Part shown: positions 18,393-26,449 of the stretch, piece by piece
Position numbering within the stretch: the stretch's first letter is position 1
Layout of the letters: each line of letters begins with the position of its first letter
Origin: Chroococcus sp. FPU101
GTDB taxonomy: Bacteria > Cyanobacteriota > Cyanobacteriia > Cyanobacteriales > Microcystaceae
Assembly (NCBI RefSeq): GCF_017312365.1
Contig: NZ_BLJI01000028.1
Coordinates: 1 to 60,235 of the forward strand
Length of the DNA: 60,235 nucleotides
Direction: 5' to 3'
The notes under the pieces: model-generated
Database searches by the model: none
Told to the model about the DNA's origin: nothing
The model's input: the letters and a program-made list of their open reading frames with translations, nothing else
Made by a program: the position numbers and the translations under genes

Positions 18393-19355
18393 CTATTTTT
18401 TTTTACCATTAAACAGCGTCCAAAAGTTTTTCCCATCTTTAGCATTGTCTTTTTTACCCTGACCCCCTTGCATGGCAATATTGGGATTAAGTGTTTGCTC
18501 AAGTTCTTTTTTACTTTCAATGACGATGGGATCTTTGGGGTTTGCTTTCACTGCTTGATTGATGTGTACTCGTGCCATTGAGGTTTGATTTTGTCTTAAA
18601 TAAGCCAGTCCTAGTAAAGCATGACAGGTACTATCATTGGGTTCTAACTTGAGAGCATCACGAATTTCTAAAATCACTTGTCCATAATTTTCGGCTTTTA
18701 GACAGTCTTGAGCGCGACGGATATAAGAAGTAATCCCCGATTCAAAATTAGGCACTTGATCAGAACTAACCGTAGCCGTTTGCTCGGTGGTAGCCATTGC
18801 TTTTTCACCGATATAAGTTTGTGTCTTCCGAGTAGTTTGCCCTTCAGCGATCATCAAATAGACCATATTAAGCTCGCTAATCTGAGCAATTTTAGCATAA
18901 ACTCCATCGAGGTTTAAATATTGATCAATAGCTAAGGATTGCAGGAGTTTTCGATAAGCAGCTTCAACATTACTGTTAGTTTGTAAGAGTTTTTGTGCAG
19001 GTTCACTTGTTAAGGTTGTATTAGAAATGTTTTGAGCAACACCTTTACCAATTTGAGCAAGGACTAAGCTAAATTCGGTGCGTGATTGTTCACGAGATAA
19101 ATGTTCATAAGCAGGATTGACTAATTTTGAAAATAATTGCCCTGCTTGCTCTTTTTCGGCATGACTTTTAGCCCGACACGTATCAGGATGAAGACGGTAG
19201 GCAATTTTTAGATAGCGTTGACGAATTTCCTTAAAATCTGTCTTAAGGGGAACGCCTAAAATTGCATAATGGTCGATTAAATCAAATTGAAATAGTCCCT
19301 GTTGAATCGGAAAAGCCATAGGATATTGCCCTGATTGCGATAAACCCTCTGCCAC
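18393..19355 (-). CDS. J-domain protein with C-terminal TPR
   Basis: The protein joins a DnaJ-type J domain (about residues 27-90; YAILGVPLKTDFKEIRQRY and the catalytic HPD in YRLHPDTCR) to a C-terminal TPR region (about 210-285; AENYGQVILEIRDALKLEPN). There is no Gly/Phe-rich or zinc-finger region, so it is a class III J protein that would direct Hsp70 to particular clients. The last 20 residues are Lys- and Gly-rich. A GTG at 19355 opens the frame; the ATG at 19319 is a possible alternative. The class is known in cyanobacteria but the client is not. Confidence 0.85.
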   Translation of the reverse strand: MAEGLSQSGQYPMAFPIQQGLFQFDLIDHYAILGVPLKTDFKEIRQRYLKIAYRLHPDTCRAKSHAEKEQAGQLFSKLVNPAYEHLSREQSRTEFSLVLAQIGKGVAQNISNTTLTSEPAQKLLQTNSNVEAAYRKLLQSLAIDQYLNLDGVYAKIAQISELNMVYLMIAEGQTTRKTQTYIGEKAMATTEQTATVSSDQVPNFESGITSYIRRAQDCLKAENYGQVILEIRDALKLEPNDSTCHALLGLAYLRQNQTSMARVHINQAVKANPKDPIVIESKKELEQTLNPNIAMQGGQGKKDNAKDGKNFWTLFNGKKK

Positions 19356-19400
19356 TCAATAAATTTGCTGATTTTCTAATATTTTAGTATTAATTACTGA

Positions 19401-20225
19401 TTATTCAAACTTAATCGGCCATTTTGAGACTTCTTGCAAAGCTTGACTCAAACTCGAATGAAGATAACCGTTAGTGGCTAAAATACGTCCAGATCTTAAA
19501 TCAATTGGACTGCCATCATAAGCTGTAACTTTTCCTCCTGCTTCTTGAACAATGACAATACCCGCAACAACATCCCAAGGGCGTATTCCCCTTTCCCAGT
19601 AGCCATCTAAACGCCCACAGGCAACATCTACAAGATCTAAAGATGCCGAACCACTGCGACGAACTCCTTGAGTTAGATGAGTCAGATAGCAAAATTCAGC
19701 ATAGTTATTGTCGGGAGTTTCTCGACGATCGTATGCAAATCCGCTAACTAATAGACTTTGACTGAGTTGTTGAGTTTGGGAGACTCGAATCGGACGACGG
19801 TTTAAGGTAGCTCTTGATCCTGAAACTGCCCGAAATAATTCGTTTCTAAAGGGATTATAGATGACTCCGACTTGGGGAATATTATCAATCAGTAATCCGA
19901 TGGAAACGGCAGCAACAGGATAAGCATGAGCATAGTTAGTCGTTCCGTCTAAAGGATCGATCGCCCACAGATAATGTTGATCGGTTGTTACTATTGTTCC
20001 CGATTCTTCGGCCAAAATTGCATGATTGGGTACATGACGACGTAAAATTTTAAGAATTTCTTGTTCGGCTAGATAATCAACTTCTGTTACTAAGTCTCCA
20101 GAACGACCTTTTTCTGTAATTTTGTTTACCTGTCCCCAATTGCTCAAGATAATTGCTCCTGCTGCGGTTGCGGCTTCTGTGGCAATATCTAAGTAGCGTT
20201 CTAATTCGTCTGATGTTTTGAGCAT
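19401..20225 (-). CDS. suhB: Inositol monophosphatase family protein
   Basis: This 274-residue enzyme belongs to the Mg-dependent phosphatases that hydrolyse myo-inositol 1-phosphate and related sugar phosphates. It shows the metal-binding signature WAIDPLDGTTNYAHAYP (about residues 88-104), the ILAEESG motif carrying the Glu ligand, and the C-terminal signature RPWDVVAGIVIVQEAGG. All key residues are present and length is typical. In cyanobacteria family members may also act as histidinol-phosphate phosphatase, so the substrate is open. Its ATG follows the stop of the ferredoxin gene with no bases between, indicating translational coupling. Confidence 0.9.
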   Translation of the reverse strand: MLKTSDELERYLDIATEAATAAGAIILSNWGQVNKITEKGRSGDLVTEVDYLAEQEILKILRRHVPNHAILAEESGTIVTTDQHYLWAIDPLDGTTNYAHAYPVAAVSIGLLIDNIPQVGVIYNPFRNELFRAVSGSRATLNRRPIRVSQTQQLSQSLLVSGFAYDRRETPDNNYAEFCYLTHLTQGVRRSGSASLDLVDVACGRLDGYWERGIRPWDVVAGIVIVQEAGGKVTAYDGSPIDLRSGRILATNGYLHSSLSQALQEVSKWPIKFE

Positions 20226-20594
20226 TTAATCTTCATCCAAAGGTAAACCAAAACGAACTTTTCCACGAGCAAAAAAGCGACCAAATTGAAGTTCATATAC
20301 TTCATCTTCGTCTTGAGTTTCTACCTCTAAGTCGGAACAAGCATAACTAACACACAATAGCGCGTAGCCCTTGTCTTGTAACTCTGGTGAGAGTCCTAGT
20401 GCTTCGGGTTGATTAATTTCCCCATTTAAGACTCTGACAGCACAGGTTGTACAGGCTCCATTACGGCAGGAAAAAGGCAGATCATATCCCAGATTTTCAA
20501 TACTGTGTAGGATATATTTGTCGTCAGGCACAGGAATCGTGTATTCTTCATTAGTGCGACGGTTATGGATCTTGATTTGATAAAACTGGCTCAT
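20226..20594 (-). CDS. FdC2-type [2Fe-2S] ferredoxin with C-terminal extension
   Basis: The 122-residue protein has the plant-type ferredoxin cluster motif CRNGACTTC, followed by the fourth Cys in LLCVSYACSD. Unlike photosynthetic Fd1 it continues for about 30 residues with EVETQDEDEVYELQFGRFFARG. This extension is strongly like that of plant chloroplast FdC2. FdC2 in plants is needed for photosynthetic electron flow, though its partner is unsettled. The extension and the altered residues around the cluster suggest a different redox potential from Fd1. It is followed without gap by the inositol monophosphatase gene. Confidence 0.88.
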   Translation of the reverse strand: MSQFYQIKIHNRRTNEEYTIPVPDDKYILHSIENLGYDLPFSCRNGACTTCAVRVLNGEINQPEALGLSPELQDKGYALLCVSYACSDLEVETQDEDEVYELQFGRFFARGKVRFGLPLDED

Positions 20595-20614
20595 GAGAAA
20601 AAAAGAAAGATTAT

Positions 20615-20643
20615 TTTCAATTATCGCAAGTTTATTGTATAAT
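20615..20643 (+). promoter_or_regulatory. Putative promoter of tRNA-Ser(GGA)
   Basis: A perfect TATAAT at 20638-20643 lies 20 bases before the mature tRNA 5' end. A weak -35 (TTTCAA region, 20615-20620) is at about the right distance. The -10 is convincing, the -35 is not. Confidence 0.5.
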
Positions 20644-20663
20644 GAATGATCGTGACCCTACCA

Positions 20664-20750
20664 GGAGAGATGGCCGAGCGGTTGAAGGCGCAGCACTGGA
20701 AATGCTGTTTAGGGGTAACTTTAACGAGGGTTCGAATCCCTCTCTCTCCG
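20664..20750 (+). tRNA. tRNA-Ser(GGA)
   Basis: A class II tRNA with acceptor stem GGAGAGA/UCUCUCC, D-arm GGCCGAGCGGUUGAAGGC, anticodon stem CAGCA/UGCUG around loop CUGGAAA (anticodon GGA), a long variable arm and T arm GGUUCGAAUCC. The discriminator is G, as expected for serine. CCA is not encoded. Confidence 0.97.
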
Positions 20751-20794
20751 TACTCTAGAATAATACGGTTAACCGCAAAATAGTTACTTTGATG

Positions 20795-22009
20795 TTATTC
20801 TTTGTCGCTACTATTTTGACGATTGGGATAGGCTTGAGGACGCACGGAAATTAATTTTTTTTCCCCTTTGCGTTTAACTTCCATCTCTAAAGTTTTTCCG
20901 ATTTCACTTTTTTCGACTTGTTCTTGAACATCATTAGCGGTTTTTACAGCTGCTCCACCAACGGTTATAATTAGATCACCTGCTTGTAAACCTGCTTGTT
21001 TAGCTGGAGAATTGGGAACGACTCGAATAATAATAACGCCTTCGGAGTCATCAATTTTGAAGCCAAAATCTTTGTTCTCATTAATCTGTTTTTGTAATTC
21101 TTCAGATAAAGTGACCATGTGTATTCCTAGATAAGGATGCTCAACTTTTCCTTTAGCAAATAGTTGTTCTGCGACTCTTTGAGCGGTTTCTATGGGAATA
21201 GCAAACCCTAAACCTTGTGCATCGGCACGAATGGCGGTATTAACACCAATGACTTCACCTTTAGCATTTAACAACGGCCCACCAGAATTACCAGGGTTAA
21301 TTGCTGCATCGGTTTGGATAAATTTAACACGCTTTTCGGGGACACCCACTTCACTACTACTGCGACCTAATGCACTGATAATCCCCACTGTTACGGTATT
21401 ATCTAATCCTAATGGGTTTCCAATTGCGATCGCCCATTCCCCTGGATTTAAAGTTTCAGCCCGTCCTAATGCAACAATGGGTAATTGTTCAGCTTGAATT
21501 TTTACTACAGCAACATCGGTCATGCGATCAATTCCGACGACTTTTCCTGTATAAATTCGCCCATTTTTTAGAGTGACTTTAACTTGATTTGCACCATCAA
21601 CAACATGAGCATTGGTTAAGAGTCTTCCGTCAGAAGATAGAATAAAACCCGAACCCGTTCCCCGTTCTAAATGTTCTTTAGGGATGGGAAGTTCTTCACC
21701 AAAAAAACGACGGAAAAAGGGTTGTTCTAGTGCGTCTGGTAAATTATCTGACACTTCACGGTCAGCATCAATTCTAACCACTGCGGGGCCAACTTTCTGT
21801 ACCGCTTTGGCAATAAAATTAAGATCATCTTGAGACGAATATGAGGGTAAAGCAAAGGGTTTGATCGTTGCTGGAACAATTAGAGGGTTTTCATCGGTCT
21901 GTGTAGCAGTTGGTTCTTCATTAAGATATCGATTTGAGAGCAGTCCTGCACTGGCACCAATGGCTAGTAACCCAGAGTAAATGACTAATTGTTTTAATGA
22001 TAACCCCAT
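20795..22009 (-). CDS. HtrA/Deg-family serine protease
   Basis: The 404-residue protein has an N-terminal hydrophobic segment (about residues 8-25) that exports or anchors it. A trypsin-like domain follows with the triad His in LTNAHVVDGA, Asp in MTDVAVVKI and Ser in NPGNSGGPLLN. One PDZ domain is at the C-terminus (GVIIIRVVPNSPAKQAGLQ). This is the cyanobacterial HtrA/HhoA/HhoB group, which degrades damaged proteins in the periplasm or thylakoid lumen under light and heat stress. Which of the three paralogues it is cannot be told reliably. It is divergent from the dipeptidase gene. Confidence 0.94.
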   Translation of the reverse strand: MGLSLKQLVIYSGLLAIGASAGLLSNRYLNEEPTATQTDENPLIVPATIKPFALPSYSSQDDLNFIAKAVQKVGPAVVRIDADREVSDNLPDALEQPFFRRFFGEELPIPKEHLERGTGSGFILSSDGRLLTNAHVVDGANQVKVTLKNGRIYTGKVVGIDRMTDVAVVKIQAEQLPIVALGRAETLNPGEWAIAIGNPLGLDNTVTVGIISALGRSSSEVGVPEKRVKFIQTDAAINPGNSGGPLLNAKGEVIGVNTAIRADAQGLGFAIPIETAQRVAEQLFAKGKVEHPYLGIHMVTLSEELQKQINENKDFGFKIDDSEGVIIIRVVPNSPAKQAGLQAGDLIITVGGAAVKTANDVQEQVEKSEIGKTLEMEVKRKGEKKLISVRPQAYPNRQNSSDKE

Positions 22010-22146
22010 AAGTTTCTAGCCCTAATATTGAGATGATGGTTGCTTGTTAGTCATAAAAGATCTAGAAAAGCTTTATGACAAGCTCTATGAAGGTAGCGTC
22101 TTTTCTCTACATTCTATTCTCTCACAGTTTTTTTGAACAGACAGCG

Positions 22147-22857
22147 ATGAAACCTTATCAGAAAATACCGATTCAAGATTGTGGAGAACCACTTATTGCT
22201 ATTCCTGAGAATTATTTTTTGGTTTGCTCTCCCCATGTTTATCAATCATTAGGTGCTTCTTACAAAGAAAAGTCCCCTTATTATCTTCGTCAGGGCGTTC
22301 TTAAAGCGTTATTAAAAGCACAAACCGAGCTAGAAAAACAGTATCCAAGATGGCGTATTCTGATTTTTGATGCTTATCGTCCCGTTGCTGTGCAACAGTT
22401 TATGGTTGATTACACGTTTAAAAGTGTTCTAAAACAGCAGGGATTAACGGTAGAACAGCTTACAAGCGAACAAGAAACAGCCATTTGGTCTGAGGTGTAT
22501 AAAATTTGGGCAATACCAAGCTATGATTTAGCGACTCCTCCTCCCCATAGTACTGGTGCGGCTATTGATTTGACATTAGTCGATGCTGAAGGAAATATAG
22601 TCGATATGGGTGGGGAAATCGATGAATTGTCAGAACGTTCTCATCCTAATTATTATCAACAAGCAACTTCAAAACAAGAACAAAAGTACCAACAAAATCG
22701 AGAGTTATTGTACGATGTGATGAGAAAAGCAGGTTTTCACCGACATCAGGGGGAATGGTGGCATTTTTCTCTAGGTGATCAAATGTGGGTATGGTTAGAA
22801 ATGTTAGAACATCCCGAAAAGTCTTTAGTTGCTCGTTATGGTCGAGTTATTAAATAG
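22147..22857 (+). CDS. D-alanyl-D-alanine dipeptidase (VanX/DdpX-like, M15D)
   Basis: The protein matches zinc-dependent dipeptidases that split D-Ala-D-Ala. Zinc ligands are visible in HSTGAAIDLTLVD (His and Asp), with a catalytic Glu-His pair in GEWWHFSLGD. The substrate-fixing Arg is in FDAYRPVAVQ. In non-resistant bacteria such enzymes recycle peptidoglycan or use D-Ala-D-Ala as nutrient; there are no vanHA genes nearby, so glycopeptide resistance is not implied. The ATG at 22147 begins the family-like sequence; an upstream ATG at 22075 would add a hydrophobic 24-residue leader that might export the enzyme. Confidence 0.88.
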   Translation: MKPYQKIPIQDCGEPLIAIPENYFLVCSPHVYQSLGASYKEKSPYYLRQGVLKALLKAQTELEKQYPRWRILIFDAYRPVAVQQFMVDYTFKSVLKQQGLTVEQLTSEQETAIWSEVYKIWAIPSYDLATPPPHSTGAAIDLTLVDAEGNIVDMGGEIDELSERSHPNYYQQATSKQEQKYQQNRELLYDVMRKAGFHRHQGEWWHFSLGDQMWVWLEMLEHPEKSLVARYGRVIK

Positions 22858-22874
22858 TTTTGAACGTTTTTCTT

Positions 22875-23306
22875 TTAGATGATTGATATTGATTCAATTA
22901 CGTGAAATGAATTGACTTCAACTGAATAACACAATAGAGAATCATCAATTGAAATACCAGCCATCTCATAATTAATTGGTTGAATTTTGTCTTGACTTTG
23001 CGGTAATACTGGGGCTAATAATAAATCACCGTCAATTTTTTCATCAAAATCATCAGCTAACGCTTGATAGGTTTGTAAACGAGCGACCCAATTAGCAAAA
23101 TTTTGAAATAAAATCGGTGTATCTACTTTTAAAACACTTTCTTTAATCGTCTGAGCAAGTAGGGAAACATCATCCATTAATGAAGAGAAAGAATGAGGCT
23201 CAACAGCAAGTTTGCTCAATGGGTTTAAACCCTGTTCGACTACAGCAGAAAAAGCCGTTAAAAGTATATGATTTTCTAGAATTGGATTTAGGGTTGCATC
23301 TAACAT
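22875..23306 (-). CDS. Hypothetical acidic protein
   Basis: A 143-residue acidic protein without membrane segments, signal peptide or family motif that I recognise. The first 100 residues look helical (repeated Leu/Ala/Val spacing) and the last 40 look strand-rich. The codon use resembles that of neighbours and a purine-rich sequence precedes the ATG (GAGGGAAGACATT), so it is probably a real gene. It converges with the dipeptidase gene, 17 bases apart. Confidence 0.65.
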   Translation of the reverse strand: MLDATLNPILENHILLTAFSAVVEQGLNPLSKLAVEPHSFSSLMDDVSLLAQTIKESVLKVDTPILFQNFANWVARLQTYQALADDFDEKIDGDLLLAPVLPQSQDKIQPINYEMAGISIDDSLLCYSVEVNSFHVIESISII

Positions 23307-23394
23307 AATGTCTTCCCTCCTTTCTTGCTAATACTAAGCTTAGAAAAGAATCGAGAAGAACCAGAGAAGAACAATAGCCCTTAAAAGAAAATCA

Positions 23395-23414
23395 GGTGAG
23401 CATTGCAGCCCACC
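23395..23414 (-). terminator. Probable terminator of the 43-aa gene
   Basis: On the minus strand GGTGGGC and GCTCACC pair with one mismatch around a 6-base loop and are followed by TGATTTTCTTTT. It lies 12 bases past the stop of the small basic protein gene. Confidence 0.55.
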
Positions 23415-23426
23415 CAATTAAATATT

Positions 23427-23558
23427 TTATGATTCTTTACGCTTCTGACGCGACGAAGAAGTCCGAGAAGAAGTCCGAGTGGAATTCTGACGAAACTGAC
23501 GAGCATACATTAAATTACGTTGCGCTTTTTCTTTTTTGGGGTTTCTACGTTTTGCCAC
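23427..23558 (-). CDS. Small, very basic 43-residue protein
   Basis: A GTG-initiated frame follows a good ribosome binding site (GAGGAAATAATT). It encodes 43 residues beginning MAKRRNPKKEKAQRN and continuing with an Arg/Ser/Thr-rich tail containing the duplicated RTSSRTSSS. Lys and Arg make up over a third of the protein, as in small ribosomal or nucleic-acid-binding proteins. A terminator-like hairpin follows. I do not recognise a named family. Binding to RNA or DNA is an inference from charge only. Confidence 0.7.
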   Translation of the reverse strand: MAKRRNPKKEKAQRNLMYARQFRQNSTRTSSRTSSSRQKRKES

Positions 23559-23718
23559 AATTATTTCCTCAATAACAGCAATTAAAAAATTTCATCGGAG
23601 AGAGGCCTTTCAATAATCGACATAAGATTTCTACTGATACCGAAAACAAACGATTCTACCGATCTATATTCTCTGACGCTATGATAACACTTTTAGGTAA
23701 TTGATTTTGGAGTCAGTC

Positions 23719-24081
23719 TTACCATCCTAACGCCTCTTTAATCTGTTCTGCCAGTTTTAGAGGGCGAAAAGGCTTAGAAATTATGGTTGCTACTTCTAAA
23801 TTATTGATCGATTGTTGTTCTTTTGCTGTTACTAAAATGACTGGAATTGACTGGGTTTGAGCATTCAATTTAAGATGTTGCAAAGTTACCCGACCATCCA
23901 TATCAGGCATCATCCAATCGAGTAAAATTACATCAGGTTGCTGTTCTATAGCGATTTTTAAGGCTTCTTGACCCGAACTGGCAGTTAAAACTGTCCAACC
24001 TACACTCATTTCTAACCCCATTTGAGTAATCGCCCTTACATCTTCCTCATCGTCTACGATTAAGATCGTTTTGTTATTCAA
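23719..24081 (-). CDS. Single-domain response regulator
   Basis: The 120-residue protein is a lone CheY-like receiver domain. The acidic pocket is in ILIVDDEEDV, the phospho-acceptor Asp in VILLDWMMPDMDG (about residue 55), the conserved Thr in ILVTAK and the Lys in ISKPFRP. No output domain is present, so it would act by protein contact, like CheY or PatA-type regulators. It starts with TTG, supported by a GAGGA sequence at proper distance. No histidine kinase gene is adjacent. It is divergent from gshA. Confidence 0.93.
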   Translation of the reverse strand: MNNKTILIVDDEEDVRAITQMGLEMSVGWTVLTASSGQEALKIAIEQQPDVILLDWMMPDMDGRVTLQHLKLNAQTQSIPVILVTAKEQQSINNLEVATIISKPFRPLKLAEQIKEALGW

Positions 24082-24190
24082 AGGGTCCTCATTTTTTAGT
24101 AAACACCTTTTGTTAGCAAACTATTTTAAGATAGAAGCTAGTCTAGTTGCTATCTGGGTGAACTTTTTTACGTCTTGACGAGGAATTATT

Positions 24191-25333
24191 GTGCTACTAT
24201 CTAAAGGCTTTGAGGTGGAAATCTATACAAGTACGCCCGAAGGAGATATCGTTGGTTTATCTGATCGCATTGTTAGAGATCTCGATGGTTTTGTCAGAGA
24301 ACCCGACAGCCGTAATGTAGAATATACCACCGCCCCATTCTGTAATTACGATCGTCTTTTGTGTGCGCTTCTTAAACCTCGACGACAACTCAGACAATAT
24401 CTAAAACAGTTAGGAAACTATACCCTCATTCCTGGTAGTACCCTATCGACTGGAGGAAGTGATCGTTTTGAGCGTTCCGATCTCGATAATCCTTATCATA
24501 CCTATATTGAGCAAACCTACGGAACAAAAGTTGTTACCGCTAGTATTCATATTAATGTGGGCATTAGTGATCACGAACAATTAATCCGCGCTTGTCGTCT
24601 AGTACGAGTAGAAGCCCCATTATATCTAGCTCTTAGTGCATCTTCTCCTTTTTTGGACGGAAAAGCAACAGGTTATCATTCAACCCGTTGGTCTGTTTTT
24701 CCGCAAACCCCTATTGATGTTCCTCTGTTTGAAAGTCATGCTCATTTTATCCGATGGACAGAACAACAAATTGCACTAGGAACGATGCAAAATGTTCGTC
24801 ATCTGTGGTCATCAGTTCGACCCAATGGCAACAATCGGCCTTATAATCTAAATCGTCTGGAACTCAGAATCTGTGATCTGGTCACTAATCCCATTACTCT
24901 TTTAGCGATTTCAGCCCTTCTAGAAGCCCGTTTAACTCAACTTTTAGCCAATCAAAAGCTAGATCCATTAGTTTTAAGCGATTTATCTCCAAAAGAGATG
25001 ATTACACTAACTCAAGAAAATGAACGCTCTGTGGCTAAAAATAGCTTAGATGCTGAGTTAAAACACTGGAAAGATGGTAGACCCATTTTAGCTAGAGATT
25101 GGATTACAGAACTTTATGAAGAAGTGTTTCAAACGGCGAAAGAAAAAGGATTTAGCTGTTTTCTGTCTCCAGTCAAAAAAATCCTTAGAGAAGGCAATTC
25201 AGCCCAACAATGGTTACAAGACTACGAACAAGGTTTAGATGTTCGTTCCATTATGCAGAAAGCTATTCAAACCATTGATCATGAAGAACTAGATCTAGAA
25301 CATAAATTGTGTGAACCTTTATTAGTCGCTTAA
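24191..25333 (+). CDS. gshA: Glutamate-cysteine ligase, cyanobacterial type
   Basis: This enzyme joins glutamate and cysteine in the first step of glutathione synthesis. The 380-residue sequence, with GDIVGLSD, FVREPDSRNVEYTT, PGSTLS and SIHINVGI, matches the cyanobacterial GCS2-like family that differs from proteobacterial GshA. It begins with GTG, preceded by GAGGAATTATT. Glutathione made here would feed the frmA-fghA formaldehyde pathway encoded at 45-47 kb. A degenerate heptamer repeat follows before trmL. Confidence 0.93.
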   Translation: MLLSKGFEVEIYTSTPEGDIVGLSDRIVRDLDGFVREPDSRNVEYTTAPFCNYDRLLCALLKPRRQLRQYLKQLGNYTLIPGSTLSTGGSDRFERSDLDNPYHTYIEQTYGTKVVTASIHINVGISDHEQLIRACRLVRVEAPLYLALSASSPFLDGKATGYHSTRWSVFPQTPIDVPLFESHAHFIRWTEQQIALGTMQNVRHLWSSVRPNGNNRPYNLNRLELRICDLVTNPITLLAISALLEARLTQLLANQKLDPLVLSDLSPKEMITLTQENERSVAKNSLDAELKHWKDGRPILARDWITELYEEVFQTAKEKGFSCFLSPVKKILREGNSAQQWLQDYEQGLDVRSIMQKAIQTIDHEELDLEHKLCEPLLVA

Positions 25334-25345
25334 TATTGATTAGTG

Positions 25346-25381
25346 ATTACTGCTTTACTGTTTACTGATGACTGATTACTG
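25346..25381 (+). repeat. Degenerate heptamer tandem repeat
   Basis: Five 7-base units of the type ATTACTG / TTTACTG / ATGACTG run from 25346 to 25381 with one spacer base after the first. The array ends 3 bases before the trmL ATG and leaves no Shine-Dalgarno sequence. Short tandem heptamers are a known feature of cyanobacterial intergenic DNA. Confidence 0.7.
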
Positions 25382-25384
25382 TAA

Positions 25385-25846
25385 ATGCCTCGTGTTGTTT
25401 TAGTTCATCCCCAAATACCCCCAAATACAGGGAATATTGCCCGTACTTGTGCAGCTACAGGTACGGAGTTACATTTAGTTGGGCCGTTAGGCTTTGAAAT
25501 TAGCGATCGTTATCTCAAACGCGCAGGTTTAGACTATTGGCCTTATGTTAACTTACACTTTCATCCGACTGTTAGCGATTATCAAAATCATCATCAAAAA
25601 CATCAGGGACGTTTAATCGGTTTTAGTGTTCGGGGAACTGAATCTTATGTCAAATATCAGTTTCAAGAGGATGACTGGTTATTGTTTGGCAGTGAAACCG
25701 AGGGTTTACCCCCCGAAATGCTCGCCATGTGTGATAATTTGGTTTATATTCCGATGACTCAGCCTTCCGTCCGTAGTTTAAATCTATCGGTCAGTGTGGC
25801 TGTTGGTTTATTTGAAGTTCGTCGTCAATTGGGATATTTAAGTTAG
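25385..25846 (+). CDS. trmL: tRNA (cytidine/uridine(34)-2'-O)-methyltransferase TrmL
   Basis: TrmL methylates the ribose of the wobble nucleotide of certain tRNA-Leu species, using S-adenosylmethionine. The 153-residue protein is a minimal SPOUT domain. It has the first motif [18 protein letters not shown], the second FGSETEGLP and the C-terminal knot motif [18 protein letters not shown]. Length and motifs match TrmL well. Its last 9 bases overlap the end of ureG on the opposite strand. Confidence 0.95.
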   Translation: MPRVVLVHPQIPPNTGNIARTCAATGTELHLVGPLGFEISDRYLKRAGLDYWPYVNLHFHPTVSDYQNHHQKHQGRLIGFSVRGTESYVKYQFQEDDWLLFGSETEGLPPEMLAMCDNLVYIPMTQPSVRSLNLSVSVAVGLFEVRRQLGYLS

Positions 25847-26437
25847 CAAATAGTTTTGAATAAACTTCTGTACCGTATCTAAACCTTCTTTAGTCTTTAA
25901 ATTAGTAAAAACAAAGGGTTTTTCCCCCCTCATTTTTTTGGCATCTCGATCCATCACCGATAAGTCTGCGCCGACCATCGGGGCTAAATCAATTTTATTA
26001 ATCACCAATAAATCAGATTTCGTAATCCCTGGGCCACCCTTACGCGGAATTTTATCACCTGCTGCTACATCAATTACATAAATTGTTAAATCGACTAATT
26101 CAGGGCTAAAGGTCGCGGCTAAATTATCCCCACCACTTTCAAGGAATACTAAATCTAGATTATTAAATTTGTGTTCTAATTGGTCAATGGCAGCTAAATT
26201 AATCGACGCATCTTCACGAATAGCTGTATGAGGACATCCCCCCGTCTCAACTCCTAAAATTCGGTCTGCTGTTAATGCTTGAGAACGGACTAAAAATTGT
26301 GCGTCTTCTTGGGTATAAATATCATTGGTCACCACCGCAATTTGATAATGATCTCGCAAAGATTTACATAAAGAATCTAATAATGCTGTTTTTCCTGAAC
26401 CAACGGGCCCCGCAATTCCAACTCGTAAAGTAGACAT
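25838..26437 (-). CDS. ureG: Urease accessory GTPase UreG
   Basis: UreG is the GTPase that drives nickel delivery into apo-urease together with UreF, UreH/D and UreE. The 199-residue protein has the P-loop [11 protein letters not shown] (about residues 8-18), VTNDIYT, the nickel-site motif [15 protein letters not shown] with Cys-Pro-His, [15 protein letters not shown] and the G4-type NKIDL. No other urease gene is in the window, so the set is scattered as in many cyanobacteria. The ATG at 26437 is chosen over a TTG four codons upstream. It directly follows dprA. Confidence 0.96.
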   Translation of the reverse strand: MSTLRVGIAGPVGSGKTALLDSLCKSLRDHYQIAVVTNDIYTQEDAQFLVRSQALTADRILGVETGGCPHTAIREDASINLAAIDQLEHKFNNLDLVFLESGGDNLAATFSPELVDLTIYVIDVAAGDKIPRKGGPGITKSDLLVINKIDLAPMVGADLSVMDRDAKKMRGEKPFVFTNLKTKEGLDTVQKFIQNYLLT

Positions 26438-26449
26438 ATATAAATACAA

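Noticed and set aside
22147-22857. VanX-like gene as evidence of vancomycin resistance
   Set aside because: No vanH, vanA or regulators nearby; such dipeptidases are common in peptidoglycan recycling.
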